Of a stretch of DNA of 33,904 nt, positions 1 through 8,273 are shown in pieces. Each line of letters opens with the position of its first letter. Position 1 is the first letter of the stretch. The stretch is from Clostridia bacterium. Its GTDB lineage: Bacteria; Bacillota; Clostridia; Oscillospirales; CAG-272. The DNA is taken from the NCBI GenBank assembly GCA_017456985.1, contig JAFTIH010000037.1, positions 69,558 to 103,461 on the forward strand, in the 5' to 3' direction. Made by a program: the position numbers and the translations under genes. The notes under the pieces were generated by a model. That model did not search any database, was not told where the DNA came from, and saw only the letters and a program-made list of their open reading frames with translations.

Positions 1-304
1 GGATCACCTCTTGCGAGAGGGCGATCAGATCACCTTTGGTGGCGAAGCGCTGACGCTAATGCACACCCCGGGTCACACGCGCGGCTCCTCCGTTTTCGTA
101 GGGAAGGGCGTGCTCTTTACGGGGGATACGCTGATGGCGGACGGGAACTACGGCAGATACGATCTGTACGGCGGAAGCGCTACCGCCCTTCGCGACTCCC
201 TGCGCCGCATCCTCGCGCTCGGCGGGGACTACCGCATCTATCCGGGTCACGGCGGCGACACCACCAAGGAAGAAGAAAAAAAGTATTATACAAGCATCAT
301 TTGA
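1..304 (+). CDS. MBL-fold metallo-hydrolase, C-terminal part (5' end outside window)
   Basis: The open frame is already running at base 2, so only the last 100 or so residues are present. It carries the glyoxalase-II-type metallo-beta-lactamase signatures: HTPGHTRGS (third metal histidine region), LFTGDTL (bridging aspartate) and YPGHG near the end (last histidine). These are the C-terminal half of the zinc/iron binding site of small cytoplasmic MBL hydrolases of the YqgX/GloB type, which usually total about 200-210 residues. Substrate cannot be told from this part; hydroxyacylglutathione-like thioesters are only one option. The stop is 19 bases before glnS with no terminator between them, so the two genes are probably co-transcribed. 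Confidence 0.88.
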   Translation, partial: DHLLREGDQITFGGEALTLMHTPGHTRGSSVFVGKGVLFTGDTLMADGNYGRYDLYGGSATALRDSLRRILALGGDYRIYPGHGGDTTKEEEKKYYTSII

Positions 305-323
305 GAAGGAAGGCAAAACGAAG

Positions 324-1967
<1,644 letters not shown>

Positions 1968-1982
<15 letters not shown>

Positions 1983-2230
1983 TTTGCACAATGCTGCGTT
2001 GCTCCTCAAAAGCAGCTCGACGTAGGCAAAACTACGCCATCGCTTTGCTTTTTGCGGTGCGCCTTGCCTTGCACAAATTCTGCTTCGCGCCCCCCTGCTT
2101 GCAGAGATTTCCACGCACTTCGTTGTCGGGCGACGCGGTCGGCTCGGAGTAGGGAACTACGCCGTCGCCTTCCTTGCGCCCTTACGCCTCGTTCGTGAAA
2201 ATTTCTGCTTCGCGTCCCCCGCTCGCATAA
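1968..2230. repeat. Two-unit tandem repeat (about 125 bp per unit) filling the glnS downstream spacer
   Basis: The 15-mer CCCCCGCTCGCATAA, which includes the glnS stop codon, occurs at 1968-1982 and again perfectly at 2216-2230. Midway, at about 2091, is a degraded version (CCCCCTGCTTGCA). Each unit also ends in TTCTGCTTCGCG (2078-2089 and 2203-2214) and carries a GTAG-loop-CTACGCC hairpin followed by a TCGC(C)TT segment. The alignment supports two diverged units with a period of about 124-125 bp. No gene is seen in the spacer, and no clear T-rich intrinsic terminator follows glnS. The element is unclassified; it resembles an intergenic repeat rather than coding sequence. Confidence 0.65.
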
Positions 2231-2243
2231 ATAAAACCAAATC

Positions 2244-2279
2244 TCGCCACGATCTCCTCGTGGCGAAATTCATAGGAGA
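2244..2279 (+). promoter_or_regulatory. Leader hairpin whose loop is complementary to the Shine-Dalgarno sequence
   Basis: TCGCCACGA (2244-2252) pairs perfectly with TCGTGGCGA (2258-2266). The five-base loop TCTCC is the exact complement of GGAGA (2275-2279), the ribosome binding site of the next gene. No T-run follows, so it does not look like a terminator. A loop-to-SD pseudoknot that hides the ribosome site is possible but not shown; the lack of spare loop bases would strain it. Confidence 0.4.
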
Positions 2280-2285
2280 AAAGTT

Positions 2286-3128
2286 ATGTATCAGCAGAAA
2301 ATCGGTATTTCCGTTGCTAACACCTATTCTATGCCCACCCCCGAGCTGATCCCTCACTTGAAGCAGATCGGCTTTGACGCCATCTCTCCCGAATGGAGTA
2401 AGGCGTATCCCCTTGCCCCCGTTGCCGAGGCGGCAAAGAAGGCGGGGCTCATCCTGCAGTCCCTGCACGCGCCCTACACCGGCAGTGCCGACCTTTGGAG
2501 CGAGGATGAGGCAGTCAGCGCCCCCGCGCTCGCGGACGTGCTCGCGTCGCTTGAAGACGCCAAAACGTACGGCATCCCCGTGCTCGTCGTGCATGCGTGG
2601 ATCGGCTTCGGCTGTTCCTTCGTGCCCACCGAGGCAGGCTTCCGCAACTACGACGCCATCGTCGCAAAAGCCAAGGAATACGGTATAAGGATCGCGCTCG
2701 AAAACACCGAGGGCGAGGAATACCTCTTCGCACTCCTTGACCGCTATGTGGGGAACGACACCGTGGGCTATTGCTGGGACTCGGGTCACGAAATGTGCTA
2801 TAACCACTCGAAGGACCTGCTCGCCCTGTACGGCGACCGCCTGATTATGACCCACCTCAACGACAACCTCGGTATCCGCCGCTTCGACGGGGACACCTTC
2901 TGGCACGACGACCTCCATCTGCTCCCCTACGACGGTATTGCAGATTGGGACTACAATATCGCCCGCCTGCGCGCCTCGCGCCCGATGGAGATCTTAAACT
3001 TCGAGCTTAATATCGGCTCCAAGCCCAATCGCCACGAAAACGATAAATATATGCGTTTGCCCATCGTGGAATACTTCACGGAAGCGTATAGCCGCGCCTG
3101 CCGCGTCGCATATCGCTACGCAAAGTAA
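2286..3128 (+). CDS. Sugar phosphate isomerase/epimerase-like TIM-barrel protein (first tandem copy)
   Basis: This 280-residue protein belongs to the AP-endonuclease-2/xylose-isomerase-like TIM-barrel superfamily (IolE, IolI, hydroxypyruvate isomerase and relatives), soluble and cytoplasmic. Visible strand-end motifs with likely divalent metal ligands are IALENT (E139), CWDSGHE (D165, H168), MTHLNDN (H190) and ILNFELN (E240); SLHAPY near residue 59-64 and DDLHLLPYDG at 208-217 line the usual substrate side. The substrate is not predictable; a sugar or inositol-type ketose/aldose isomerisation is the family norm. AGGAG at 2274 precedes the ATG by seven bases. The next gene is a close paralog starting five bases after the stop. 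A leader hairpin and a repeat spacer lie upstream. Confidence 0.88.
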   Translation: MYQQKIGISVANTYSMPTPELIPHLKQIGFDAISPEWSKAYPLAPVAEAAKKAGLILQSLHAPYTGSADLWSEDEAVSAPALADVLASLEDAKTYGIPVLVVHAWIGFGCSFVPTEAGFRNYDAIVAKAKEYGIRIALENTEGEEYLFALLDRYVGNDTVGYCWDSGHEMCYNHSKDLLALYGDRLIMTHLNDNLGIRRFDGDTFWHDDLHLLPYDGIADWDYNIARLRASRPMEILNFELNIGSKPNRHENDKYMRLPIVEYFTEAYSRACRVAYRYAK

Positions 3129-3133
3129 ACGTT

Positions 3134-3973
3134 ATGTATCGGCAGAAGATCGGAGTTTCCGTCAGTAACGGATATAAGATTCCCACAGCGGAGCTTGTTC
3201 CCATTTTGAAAAAAATCGGCTTCGATGCCATCTCCCCCTCGTGGGAGGGAGCAGATCTTGGCGCTATCGTCCGTGCGGCAAGGGAAGTGGATATCACCCT
3301 CGAATCTCTCCATGCGCCCTATCACAGCTCGGATGATATTTGGAGTCCCAACGCTACCGTTGGTGATGCGTTTTTAGAAAAGCTTCTTGCTTCTCTTGCG
3401 GATGCTAAGAGATACGCGATCTCCACACTCGTTGTGCATGCGTGCGAGCTTCCCGACGAAAACTTTCCCGTTACGGAGGAGGGGCTTTGCCGCTTTGATG
3501 CGCTTGTCGAAAAAGCAGAGGCGTACGGCATCCGTATCGCCCTTGAAAACACGGGCGGCGCGCATTTGCTCTCAGCGCTGATGGCACGCTATCGGGATAA
3601 AGCCGTCGTCGGCTTTTGCTTCGATTCGGGACACGAGATGTGTTATAGCCACGGGGAAGATCTGCTTGCCCTGTACGGTGACCGCCTCCTTGTCACGCAC
3701 CTTAACGATAACCTCGGTGTCGGAGCTTTTGACGGCGAGATCAGCTGGTGCGACGACCTGCACCTGCTCCCCTATGACGGTGTCCTTGATTGGAACGATA
3801 TCGTCACGCGCTTGCGGCGTGCTCGTCCGCTTGCTTGCATCAATCTTGAGGTCGGTATCAATTCTCGCCCCGCCAGACATGAAAACGATAAATACATGCG
3901 CCTCTCCCTTGAAGAATATTTCACGGAAGCGTATAACCGCGCCTGCCGCGTCGCCTATCGCTACGCAAAATAA
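3134..3973 (+). CDS. Sugar phosphate isomerase/epimerase-like TIM-barrel protein (second tandem copy)
   Basis: This 279-residue paralog of the preceding gene is about 60 percent identical by eye and collinear over its whole length. The probable metal ligands are kept: E138 in IALENT, D164 and H167 in CFDSGHE, H189 in VTHLNDN and E239 in INLEV. The two genes are almost identical at the 3' DNA level over the final YFTEAY...RACRVAYRYAK segment, whereas the N-terminal thirds differ more, in particular around residues 36-56 and 100-115 near the substrate loops. Only five bases separate the genes and no Shine-Dalgarno sequence is visible, so its translation is probably coupled to the first copy. 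A strong terminator follows. It may have shifted substrate range, or the pair may form a heteromer. Confidence 0.87.
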   Translation: MYRQKIGVSVSNGYKIPTAELVPILKKIGFDAISPSWEGADLGAIVRAAREVDITLESLHAPYHSSDDIWSPNATVGDAFLEKLLASLADAKRYAISTLVVHACELPDENFPVTEEGLCRFDALVEKAEAYGIRIALENTGGAHLLSALMARYRDKAVVGFCFDSGHEMCYSHGEDLLALYGDRLLVTHLNDNLGVGAFDGEISWCDDLHLLPYDGVLDWNDIVTRLRRARPLACINLEVGINSRPARHENDKYMRLSLEEYFTEAYNRACRVAYRYAK

Positions 3974-3992
3974 AAAGTCTTTCGCCGCCCCT

Positions 3993-4020
3993 GCCGCCCC
4001 GGAGGGGGCGGCTTTTGTTT
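3993..4020 (+). terminator. Intrinsic terminator after the isomerase pair
   Basis: GCCGCCCC (3993-4000), loop GGAG, GGGGCGGC (4005-4012), then TTTTGTTTT. It closes the two-gene unit that begins at 2286. Confidence 0.88.
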
Positions 4021-4079
4021 TGCTCTCTTGCGCTAAAAAAAGATTCCCTCTATTTTTTAAAAAATCTTTCCCAAACCCC

Positions 4080-4108
4080 TTGACAAGCCGCGCCCTTTAT
4101 GCTATACT
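4080..4108 (+). promoter_or_regulatory. Sigma-A promoter of the ylxM-ffh operon
   Basis: TTGACA (4080-4085), 17-bp spacer ending in TGC, TATACT (4103-4108). This is a near-consensus housekeeping promoter with an extended -10 (TGC directly before TATACT). Confidence 0.85.
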
Positions 4109-4131
4109 GTGTAAAGCAATTTGGTTTACAC
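4109..4131. promoter_or_regulatory. 23-nt near-perfect palindrome at the ylxM transcription start
   Basis: GTGTAAA (4109-4115) mirrors TTTACAC (4125-4131), and the interior CAATTTG is itself symmetric about base 4120. Only the pair 4116/4124 is mismatched. It begins at the expected +1 and ends three bases before the AGAGG ribosome site, so it could be an operator or a leader hairpin. Confidence 0.5.
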
Positions 4132-4144
4132 GTGAGAGGTGCCT

Positions 4145-4501
4145 ATGTTTGAGAAGAATTTAAACGTTGCCTACCTCTTGGATTTTTACGGCGAGGTGCT
4201 CACCGACCGCGCTCGGGAGATGCTCGAAATGTACTTTTGCGACGATATGTCCCTCTCCGAGATCGCGGACGCCGTCGGCATTTCGCGGCAGGGCGCACGC
4301 CAAGCCATCAAAAAAGGGGAAGAGGAGCTTCGCCTGCTCGAGGAAAAGCTCTCGCTTGCCGCAAAGCACAAAGCCTTGAAGCATCGCGCCGAGGACGTGC
4401 TTGCCCTGCTTTCCCCCGATATGGCACAAACGGAGCTTGGTCGCGCCGTCACGGCGCTCACCGACGCCGTCTTTGAAAAAAACGACGAAAGAGAGGATTA
4501 G
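4145..4501 (+). CDS. ylxM: YlxM/p13-like helix-turn-helix protein
   Basis: The 118-residue protein matches the UPF0122 (YlxM/p13) family: an N-terminal segment LLDFYGEVLTDRAREMLEMYF, then a sigma-region-4-like helix-turn-helix around residues 37-60 (LSEIADAVGISRQGARQAIK), then a charged helical C-terminus. YlxM is encoded next to ffh across Bacillota and is thought to assist the SRP pathway, although its exact role is not settled. The ATG at 4145 is chosen because AGAGG ends six bases before it; the GTG at 4139 would sit directly on the ribosome site. The gene has its own strong promoter and stops three bases before ffh, sharing its end with the ffh ribosome site. Confidence 0.93.
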   Translation: MFEKNLNVAYLLDFYGEVLTDRAREMLEMYFCDDMSLSEIADAVGISRQGARQAIKKGEEELRLLEEKLSLAAKHKALKHRAEDVLALLSPDMAQTELGRAVTALTDAVFEKNDERED

Positions 4502-4504
4502 CCC

Positions 4505-5845
4505 TTGCTCGAAAGCTTAAGTGAAAAGCTCACAAACGCCTTGCGCCGCTTCCGCAACAAGGGAAAGCTCACCGAGGCGGACGTCAAGGAGGGGATGCGC
4601 GAGGTCAAGCTCGCCCTGCTCGAGGCTGACGTCAACTTCAAAGTCGTCAAGGAATTTGTCAAGAGCGTCACCGAGCGCGCCGTGGGCGAAGCGGTGATGG
4701 AAAGCCTGCTCCCCGCACAGCAGATCATCAAGATCGTCAACGAGGAGCTTATCCGCCTGATGGGCGGCGAATCCCCCAAGCTTGAGATCTCCTCCCGCCC
4801 CCCCACCGTCGTGATGATGGTCGGTCTGCAGGGCGCGGGTAAGACCACGCACGCGGCAAAGCTCGCGTCGATGTATAAGAAAAAAGGGAAGAACCCGCTT
4901 CTCGTCGCGTGTGACGTGTACCGTCCCGCCGCCATCGATCAGTTAAAGATCGTTGCCGAGAGCGTGGGCGTTCCCGTCTTCTCCCTCGGGGACAAGGTCT
5001 CCCCCGTTAAGATCGCCAAAGAGGGCGTCGCCTTCGCAAAAAAGAATATGCACGATATGGTCTTCATCGATACCGCAGGTCGCTTGCAGATCGACGAAGT
5101 ACTGATGGCGGAGCTCGCCAGCATCAAAAAAGAGGTCGAGCCCACCGAGATCCTGCTCACCGTCGATGCGATGACGGGTCAGGAGGCGGTCAACGTCGCC
5201 AAGGCGTTTGACGAATTGCTGGACGTTACGGGCGTCGTGCTCACCAAAATGGACGGTGACGCGCGCGGCGGTGCCGCACTCTCGGTCCGCTACGTCACGG
5301 GCAAGCCCATCAAGTTTATCGGCACGGGCGAGAAGATGGATATGATCGAGCCCTTCCATCCCGATCGTATGGCATCGCGCATCCTCGGTATGGGTGACGT
5401 GCTCTCCCTCATCGAAAAGGCAGAGCAAGCCATCGACGAGAAGAAGGCGATCGAAATGGAGCGCAAGATGCGCGAGGCGACCTTCACGCTCGAGGACTTT
5501 CTCGAACAGCTTCACGCGCTTCGCAAAATGGGCAACATCGAACAGCTTCTTTCGATGGTCCCGGGTGTCAAGCCGGGCGCGCTCAAGGACATCAATATGG
5601 ATGAAAAGCAGATGGACCGCGTGGAAGCCATCGTGCTTTCTATGACCCCGCGAGAGCGACTGAACCCCGACGTCATCAACGGCTCGCGCCGCAAGCGCAT
5701 CGCGCAGGGCTCGGGCACCACGGTCGAGGACGTCAACAAGCTTCTCCGTCAGTTCGATCAGATGAAGAAGATGATGAAGCAAATGTCGGGTATGGGCGGC
5801 AAGCGCCGCGGCATGTTCGGCAAGGGAATGAAAATGCCCTTTTAA
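4505..5845 (+). CDS. ffh: Signal recognition particle GTPase Ffh
   Basis: Ffh binds SRP RNA and signal sequences and, with FtsY, targets nascent membrane proteins to the translocon. The 446-residue length is typical. The N domain spans about 1-90; the G domain has the P-loop GLQGAGKTT (107-115), DTAGR near 189 and TKMDGDARGGA near 246, followed by GTGEKMDMIEPF. The methionine-rich M domain fills the last 150 residues and ends in a basic MSGMGGKRRGMF tail. The start is TTG at 4505: it has AGAGG (4492-4496) eight bases upstream and the family N-terminus begins here. It lies between ylxM and rpsP, the classic clostridial order. Confidence 0.97.
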   Translation: MLESLSEKLTNALRRFRNKGKLTEADVKEGMREVKLALLEADVNFKVVKEFVKSVTERAVGEAVMESLLPAQQIIKIVNEELIRLMGGESPKLEISSRPPTVVMMVGLQGAGKTTHAAKLASMYKKKGKNPLLVACDVYRPAAIDQLKIVAESVGVPVFSLGDKVSPVKIAKEGVAFAKKNMHDMVFIDTAGRLQIDEVLMAELASIKKEVEPTEILLTVDAMTGQEAVNVAKAFDELLDVTGVVLTKMDGDARGGAALSVRYVTGKPIKFIGTGEKMDMIEPFHPDRMASRILGMGDVLSLIEKAEQAIDEKKAIEMERKMREATFTLEDFLEQLHALRKMGNIEQLLSMVPGVKPGALKDINMDEKQMDRVEAIVLSMTPRERLNPDVINGSRRKRIAQGSGTTVEDVNKLLRQFDQMKKMMKQMSGMGGKRRGMFGKGMKMPF

Positions 5846-5888
5846 CCGTTATCAAAAAAATAATATATAATTTTTGGAGGAAAAAACA

Positions 5889-6131
5889 ATGGCAGTAAAA
5901 ATCAGACTTACCAGAATCGGCGCAAAGAAGGCTCCCTTCTATCGTGTTGTCGTAGCAGACGGCAGATACCCCCGCGACGGTAGATTCATCGAGGAGATCG
6001 GTTACTACAACCCCATGACCGACCCCATCGAGGTCAAGATCGACGCAGAGAAGGCAAAGAAGTGGCTGGGTAACGGCGCACAGCCTACCGAAACCGTAAA
6101 GGCACTGCTCAAGAAGAGCGAGATCATCTGA
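5889..6131 (+). CDS. rpsP: 30S ribosomal protein S16
   Basis: The 80-residue protein begins [24 protein letters not shown], the conserved S16 N-terminus; S16 is an assembly protein of the 30S 5' domain. GGAGG at 5876-5880 is eight bases ahead of the ATG at 5889, so an in-frame upstream ATG at 5874 is rejected because it would precede the ribosome site. The gene is part of the ffh transcript (43-base AT-rich gap) and is followed after 14 bases by khpA. Confidence 0.97.
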   Translation: MAVKIRLTRIGAKKAPFYRVVVADGRYPRDGRFIEEIGYYNPMTDPIEVKIDAEKAKKWLGNGAQPTETVKALLKKSEII

Positions 6132-6145
6132 TCGGGTCTCGCGAG

Positions 6146-6379
6146 ATGGATTACAAGCAGATTCTCACCGACCTTGCACGCGCGCTGGTTGACACGCCCG
6201 ACGCCGTCAACGTGGTGGAAACGGTGGAAGAGAACGACGTAAAGCTCCTTCTCACCGTTGCCCCCGACGATACGGGTATGGTCATCGGCAGACACGGCAA
6301 GATCGCGAAAGCCATTCGCTCCGTGATGAAGGTTGCCGGCAACAGAGAAGGCAAGCACGTCACCGTCGAGATCGAGTGA
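6146..6379 (+). CDS. khpA: KH-domain RNA-binding protein KhpA (YlqC)
   Basis: This 77-residue single KH domain protein has the RNA-contacting loop GRHG inside VIGRHGKIAKAIRSV, and ends in the short beta strand HVTVEIE. KhpA pairs with KhpB/Jag in many Bacillota to bind RNA and affects cell elongation. It always lies near rpsP; usually ylqD, rimM, trmD and rplS follow, but here a terminator begins at its own stop codon, so those genes must be elsewhere. Confidence 0.94.
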   Translation: MDYKQILTDLARALVDTPDAVNVVETVEENDVKLLLTVAPDDTGMVIGRHGKIAKAIRSVMKVAGNREGKHVTVEIE

Positions 6380-6420
6380 AAAAATGGCAGAGGCACAGCC
6401 TCTGCCATTTTTTCTTTTTG
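6379..6420 (+). terminator. Intrinsic terminator ending the ffh operon
   Basis: A 16-bp stem (6379-6394 with 6398-6413, core TGGCAGAGGC/GCCTCTGCCA) with loop ACA is followed by CTTTTTG. The last base of the khpA stop codon is the first stem base. Confidence 0.9.
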
Positions 6421-6457
6421 TGCATACACTGAAAGGAGTAATAAAAAGGAGGGCGTG

Positions 6458-6886
6458 ATGGCATTCGTCGGTTGCTTCGGCAGCATTTCCAAATCCTGTT
6501 TGCTCTTGCAAGCGCGCGCCGCCCACCTTTGCGAGCCCGTGCTCCATCTTGCGTTTTGCGATGCGTTTTCGCTCGCCTACACCACGCCGCAGCCCCCGCC
6601 CGCTTTTCCCATCCCACGCTTTAGCGTTGCGGCAGACGGCGGCGGGGCAGACACCCCCTTGAACCTGTCGCGCCTATATTTGCAATATGGGCGTCACCTG
6701 CGCCGCCACATTCCCACACCGCTCGCCTTCGTTCTGTACGATGCAAAATGCGGCGCGCTTTTATTGGGTGCGACGGGCGGTCGCCGCTTCTATTTTGAAG
6801 AGGAGGGGGGCGCCGTCTGGTTTTCCTCCGACCCCGCGCTTTTGCGCGCGCCCTGCGCCGCAGAGCTCGCCCTGATCAAAAAATGA
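6458..6886 (+). CDS. Orphan class II amidotransferase-like small protein, nucleophile missing
   Basis: About 142 residues. I do not recognise a named family, but the C-terminal half (LYLQYGRHLRRHIPTPLAFVLYD, then LLLGATGGRRFYF, then VWFSSDPALL) follows the pattern of the N-terminal Ntn-hydrolase domain of asparagine synthetase-like proteins (family pattern: FAFALWD, LLLARDRxGxRPLYY, FASEPKALL). Those need cysteine at position 2, but here the start reads MAFVGCFGS with alanine at 2 and cysteine only at 6, and no synthetase domain follows. It is thus probably non-catalytic, a relic or a repurposed domain. ATG 6458 is chosen with AGGAGGG at 6447-6453; GTG 6455 is too close. The stop lies in the terminator stem. 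Confidence 0.6.
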   Translation: MAFVGCFGSISKSCLLLQARAAHLCEPVLHLAFCDAFSLAYTTPQPPPAFPIPRFSVAADGGGADTPLNLSRLYLQYGRHLRRHIPTPLAFVLYDAKCGALLLGATGGRRFYFEEEGGAVWFSSDPALLRAPCAAELALIKK

Positions 6887-6910
6887 GGCTCAAGGAGCCT
6901 CATTTTTTTT
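6878..6910. terminator. Bidirectional intrinsic terminator
   Basis: AAAATGAGGCTC, loop AAG, GAGCCTCATTTT, followed by more T on the plus strand and preceded by A on the left. It serves the gene ending at 6886 and, read the other way, the SLH gene whose stop is at 6913-6915. Confidence 0.88.
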
Positions 6911-6912
6911 CG

Positions 6913-8166
6913 TTATTTCAAAAAGAAATACAAGCACTGCGCAACCTCGCCGCGGGAAAGCGGCTCGTTGTCCGAAACGCAGCCGAGTGCTCCGAGTGCG
7001 TACAGCGTCCCTGCCTCTGCCTGCGCCCATACGGGAATGCCGCTCTCCTTGGCAAGCACTGCGGCACTGTCGCTCGTTTCAACACCCATCACCGCGCAAA
7101 GAATAACGGCGGCTTCTGCACGCGTCACCGCGCGCTCTGCCTCGAAATAAAGCCCGTCGCCGTTAAAGGAACCGCGCACAAAGCCCATTTTTTGCGCCGT
7201 TGCAACGTACGGGCGCACGGATGCGGGGATCTCGTCGTTGTCGTCAAAGCAACTGTCAAAGAGCGTGGGCGAGGGGGTGATCCCTGCGATCTTCAATGCC
7301 ATCGCGGTAAATTCGCCGCGCGTCACCTGCTCTTGGGGATCAAAATACATCCCGTCCCCCGAAAGGCGTCCAAGCATCACGCCCGCATCCGAAAGCGCGA
7401 TTGCCGCCAGCTCGTGCTCGCCGCCCGCAAGATCCTCGTAAACGAGAGAGGAGGTGCGCTTTTTCACCGTGACGGAAACCGTCTGCTCGCGCGAAAAATG
7501 TCCGTACTCATCCCGCACCACGTAGGTGAAGCTGTCGCGCCCCGAGAAGCCCTCGCGGGGGGTGTAACGGAACGCGCCCGTCGCGCTGTCAAGCACCGTC
7601 AGCGTGCCGCGCTTCGGGTAGGCGGTCACACGGAAATAAAGGCCGTCGCCGTCCGCGTCCGCCGCGTCCATCGTCCCGAAATACGAGATGCCCGTCTGCG
7701 TTGCGACCGCAAGCGTGCCGCCCGAAACGGTGGGCGCCTCGTTCTTTTTATCGACCAGACGGATGCGACAGCTGATCTCTGCGCCTCCTGCCACGTTGCC
7801 CGCCGTAAAGGTAAAGCCGCTTTCCGCGACCTCACCGCTTGCGGGGACGAACTTCAAAAGGTCTAACGCCGAGGCGGGAATGCTGTCCCCCTCGCCGATG
7901 CGTGAGGAGGAGAGAAGCAAGCTCCCCTCGCCCGCCTTGGGCAAGGAGGTCACGGTGATGGCGTCGATCTTGTTCGTGCCGAGCGCCATCTTGAAATCCT
8001 TTTCGCGGAAGGATACCGTCTGTCCGAGGTACCCGCTTTTGATTAAGATCGCACTCTCCGCAAAGTGCGATGCGCCGTCACTCAGACGCTCGGCGGAGGC
8101 GGGAAGCACAAGCACGCCTACCGTCATCAGTACGGCAAGAAATAGAGGAAGAAGCTTTCTTTTCAT
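6913..8166 (-). CDS. Secreted cadherin/Ig-like protein with three C-terminal SLH domains
   Basis: 417 residues. It begins with a Sec signal peptide: MKRKLLPLFL, a hydrophobic core, and probable cleavage after PASA (residue 25). The middle has a bacterial Ig/cadherin-like tandem domain: DADGDGLYFRVTAYPKRGTL, then FRYTPREGFSGRDSFTYVVRDEYG, typical of repeat modules in cell-surface proteins. The C-terminal 170 residues form three SLH repeats (each ending in patterns like VTRGEFTAMALKIAG and VTRAEAAVILCAVMG, the last degenerate: PLSRGEVAQCLYFFLK), which normally anchor proteins to pyruvylated wall polymers. The start at 8166 is set by the signal peptide and AAAGGAT seven bases ahead; the frame stays open further upstream without such support. 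Confidence 0.85.
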   Translation of the reverse strand: MKRKLLPLFLAVLMTVGVLVLPASAERLSDGASHFAESAILIKSGYLGQTVSFREKDFKMALGTNKIDAITVTSLPKAGEGSLLLSSSRIGEGDSIPASALDLLKFVPASGEVAESGFTFTAGNVAGGAEISCRIRLVDKKNEAPTVSGGTLAVATQTGISYFGTMDAADADGDGLYFRVTAYPKRGTLTVLDSATGAFRYTPREGFSGRDSFTYVVRDEYGHFSREQTVSVTVKKRTSSLVYEDLAGGEHELAAIALSDAGVMLGRLSGDGMYFDPQEQVTRGEFTAMALKIAGITPSPTLFDSCFDDNDEIPASVRPYVATAQKMGFVRGSFNGDGLYFEAERAVTRAEAAVILCAVMGVETSDSAAVLAKESGIPVWAQAEAGTLYALGALGCVSDNEPLSRGEVAQCLYFFLK

Positions 8167-8230
8167 AATTTTATCCTTTCGTTTTTTCTTTCTGCCCCTA
8201 TTTTTTCCACCCAAAGGAAAACTTATACAT

Positions 8231-8260
8231 AAAAAAGGCGATGCAGTTTTCTGCATCGCC
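8231..8260 (-). terminator. Intrinsic terminator of the phosphohexomutase gene
   Basis: On the minus strand GGCGATGCAG, loop AAAA, CTGCATCGCC, then six T (plus-strand 8231-8236 are A). It lies 14 bases past the stop of the gene at 8274. Confidence 0.9.
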
Positions 8261-8273
8261 CAAGGATATGAAA

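Noticed and set aside
6883..7866. Plus-strand open frame of 327 codons inside the SLH gene region
   Set aside because: Arg/His/Ala-rich shadow of the minus-strand SLH gene, without ribosome site or recognisable domains.
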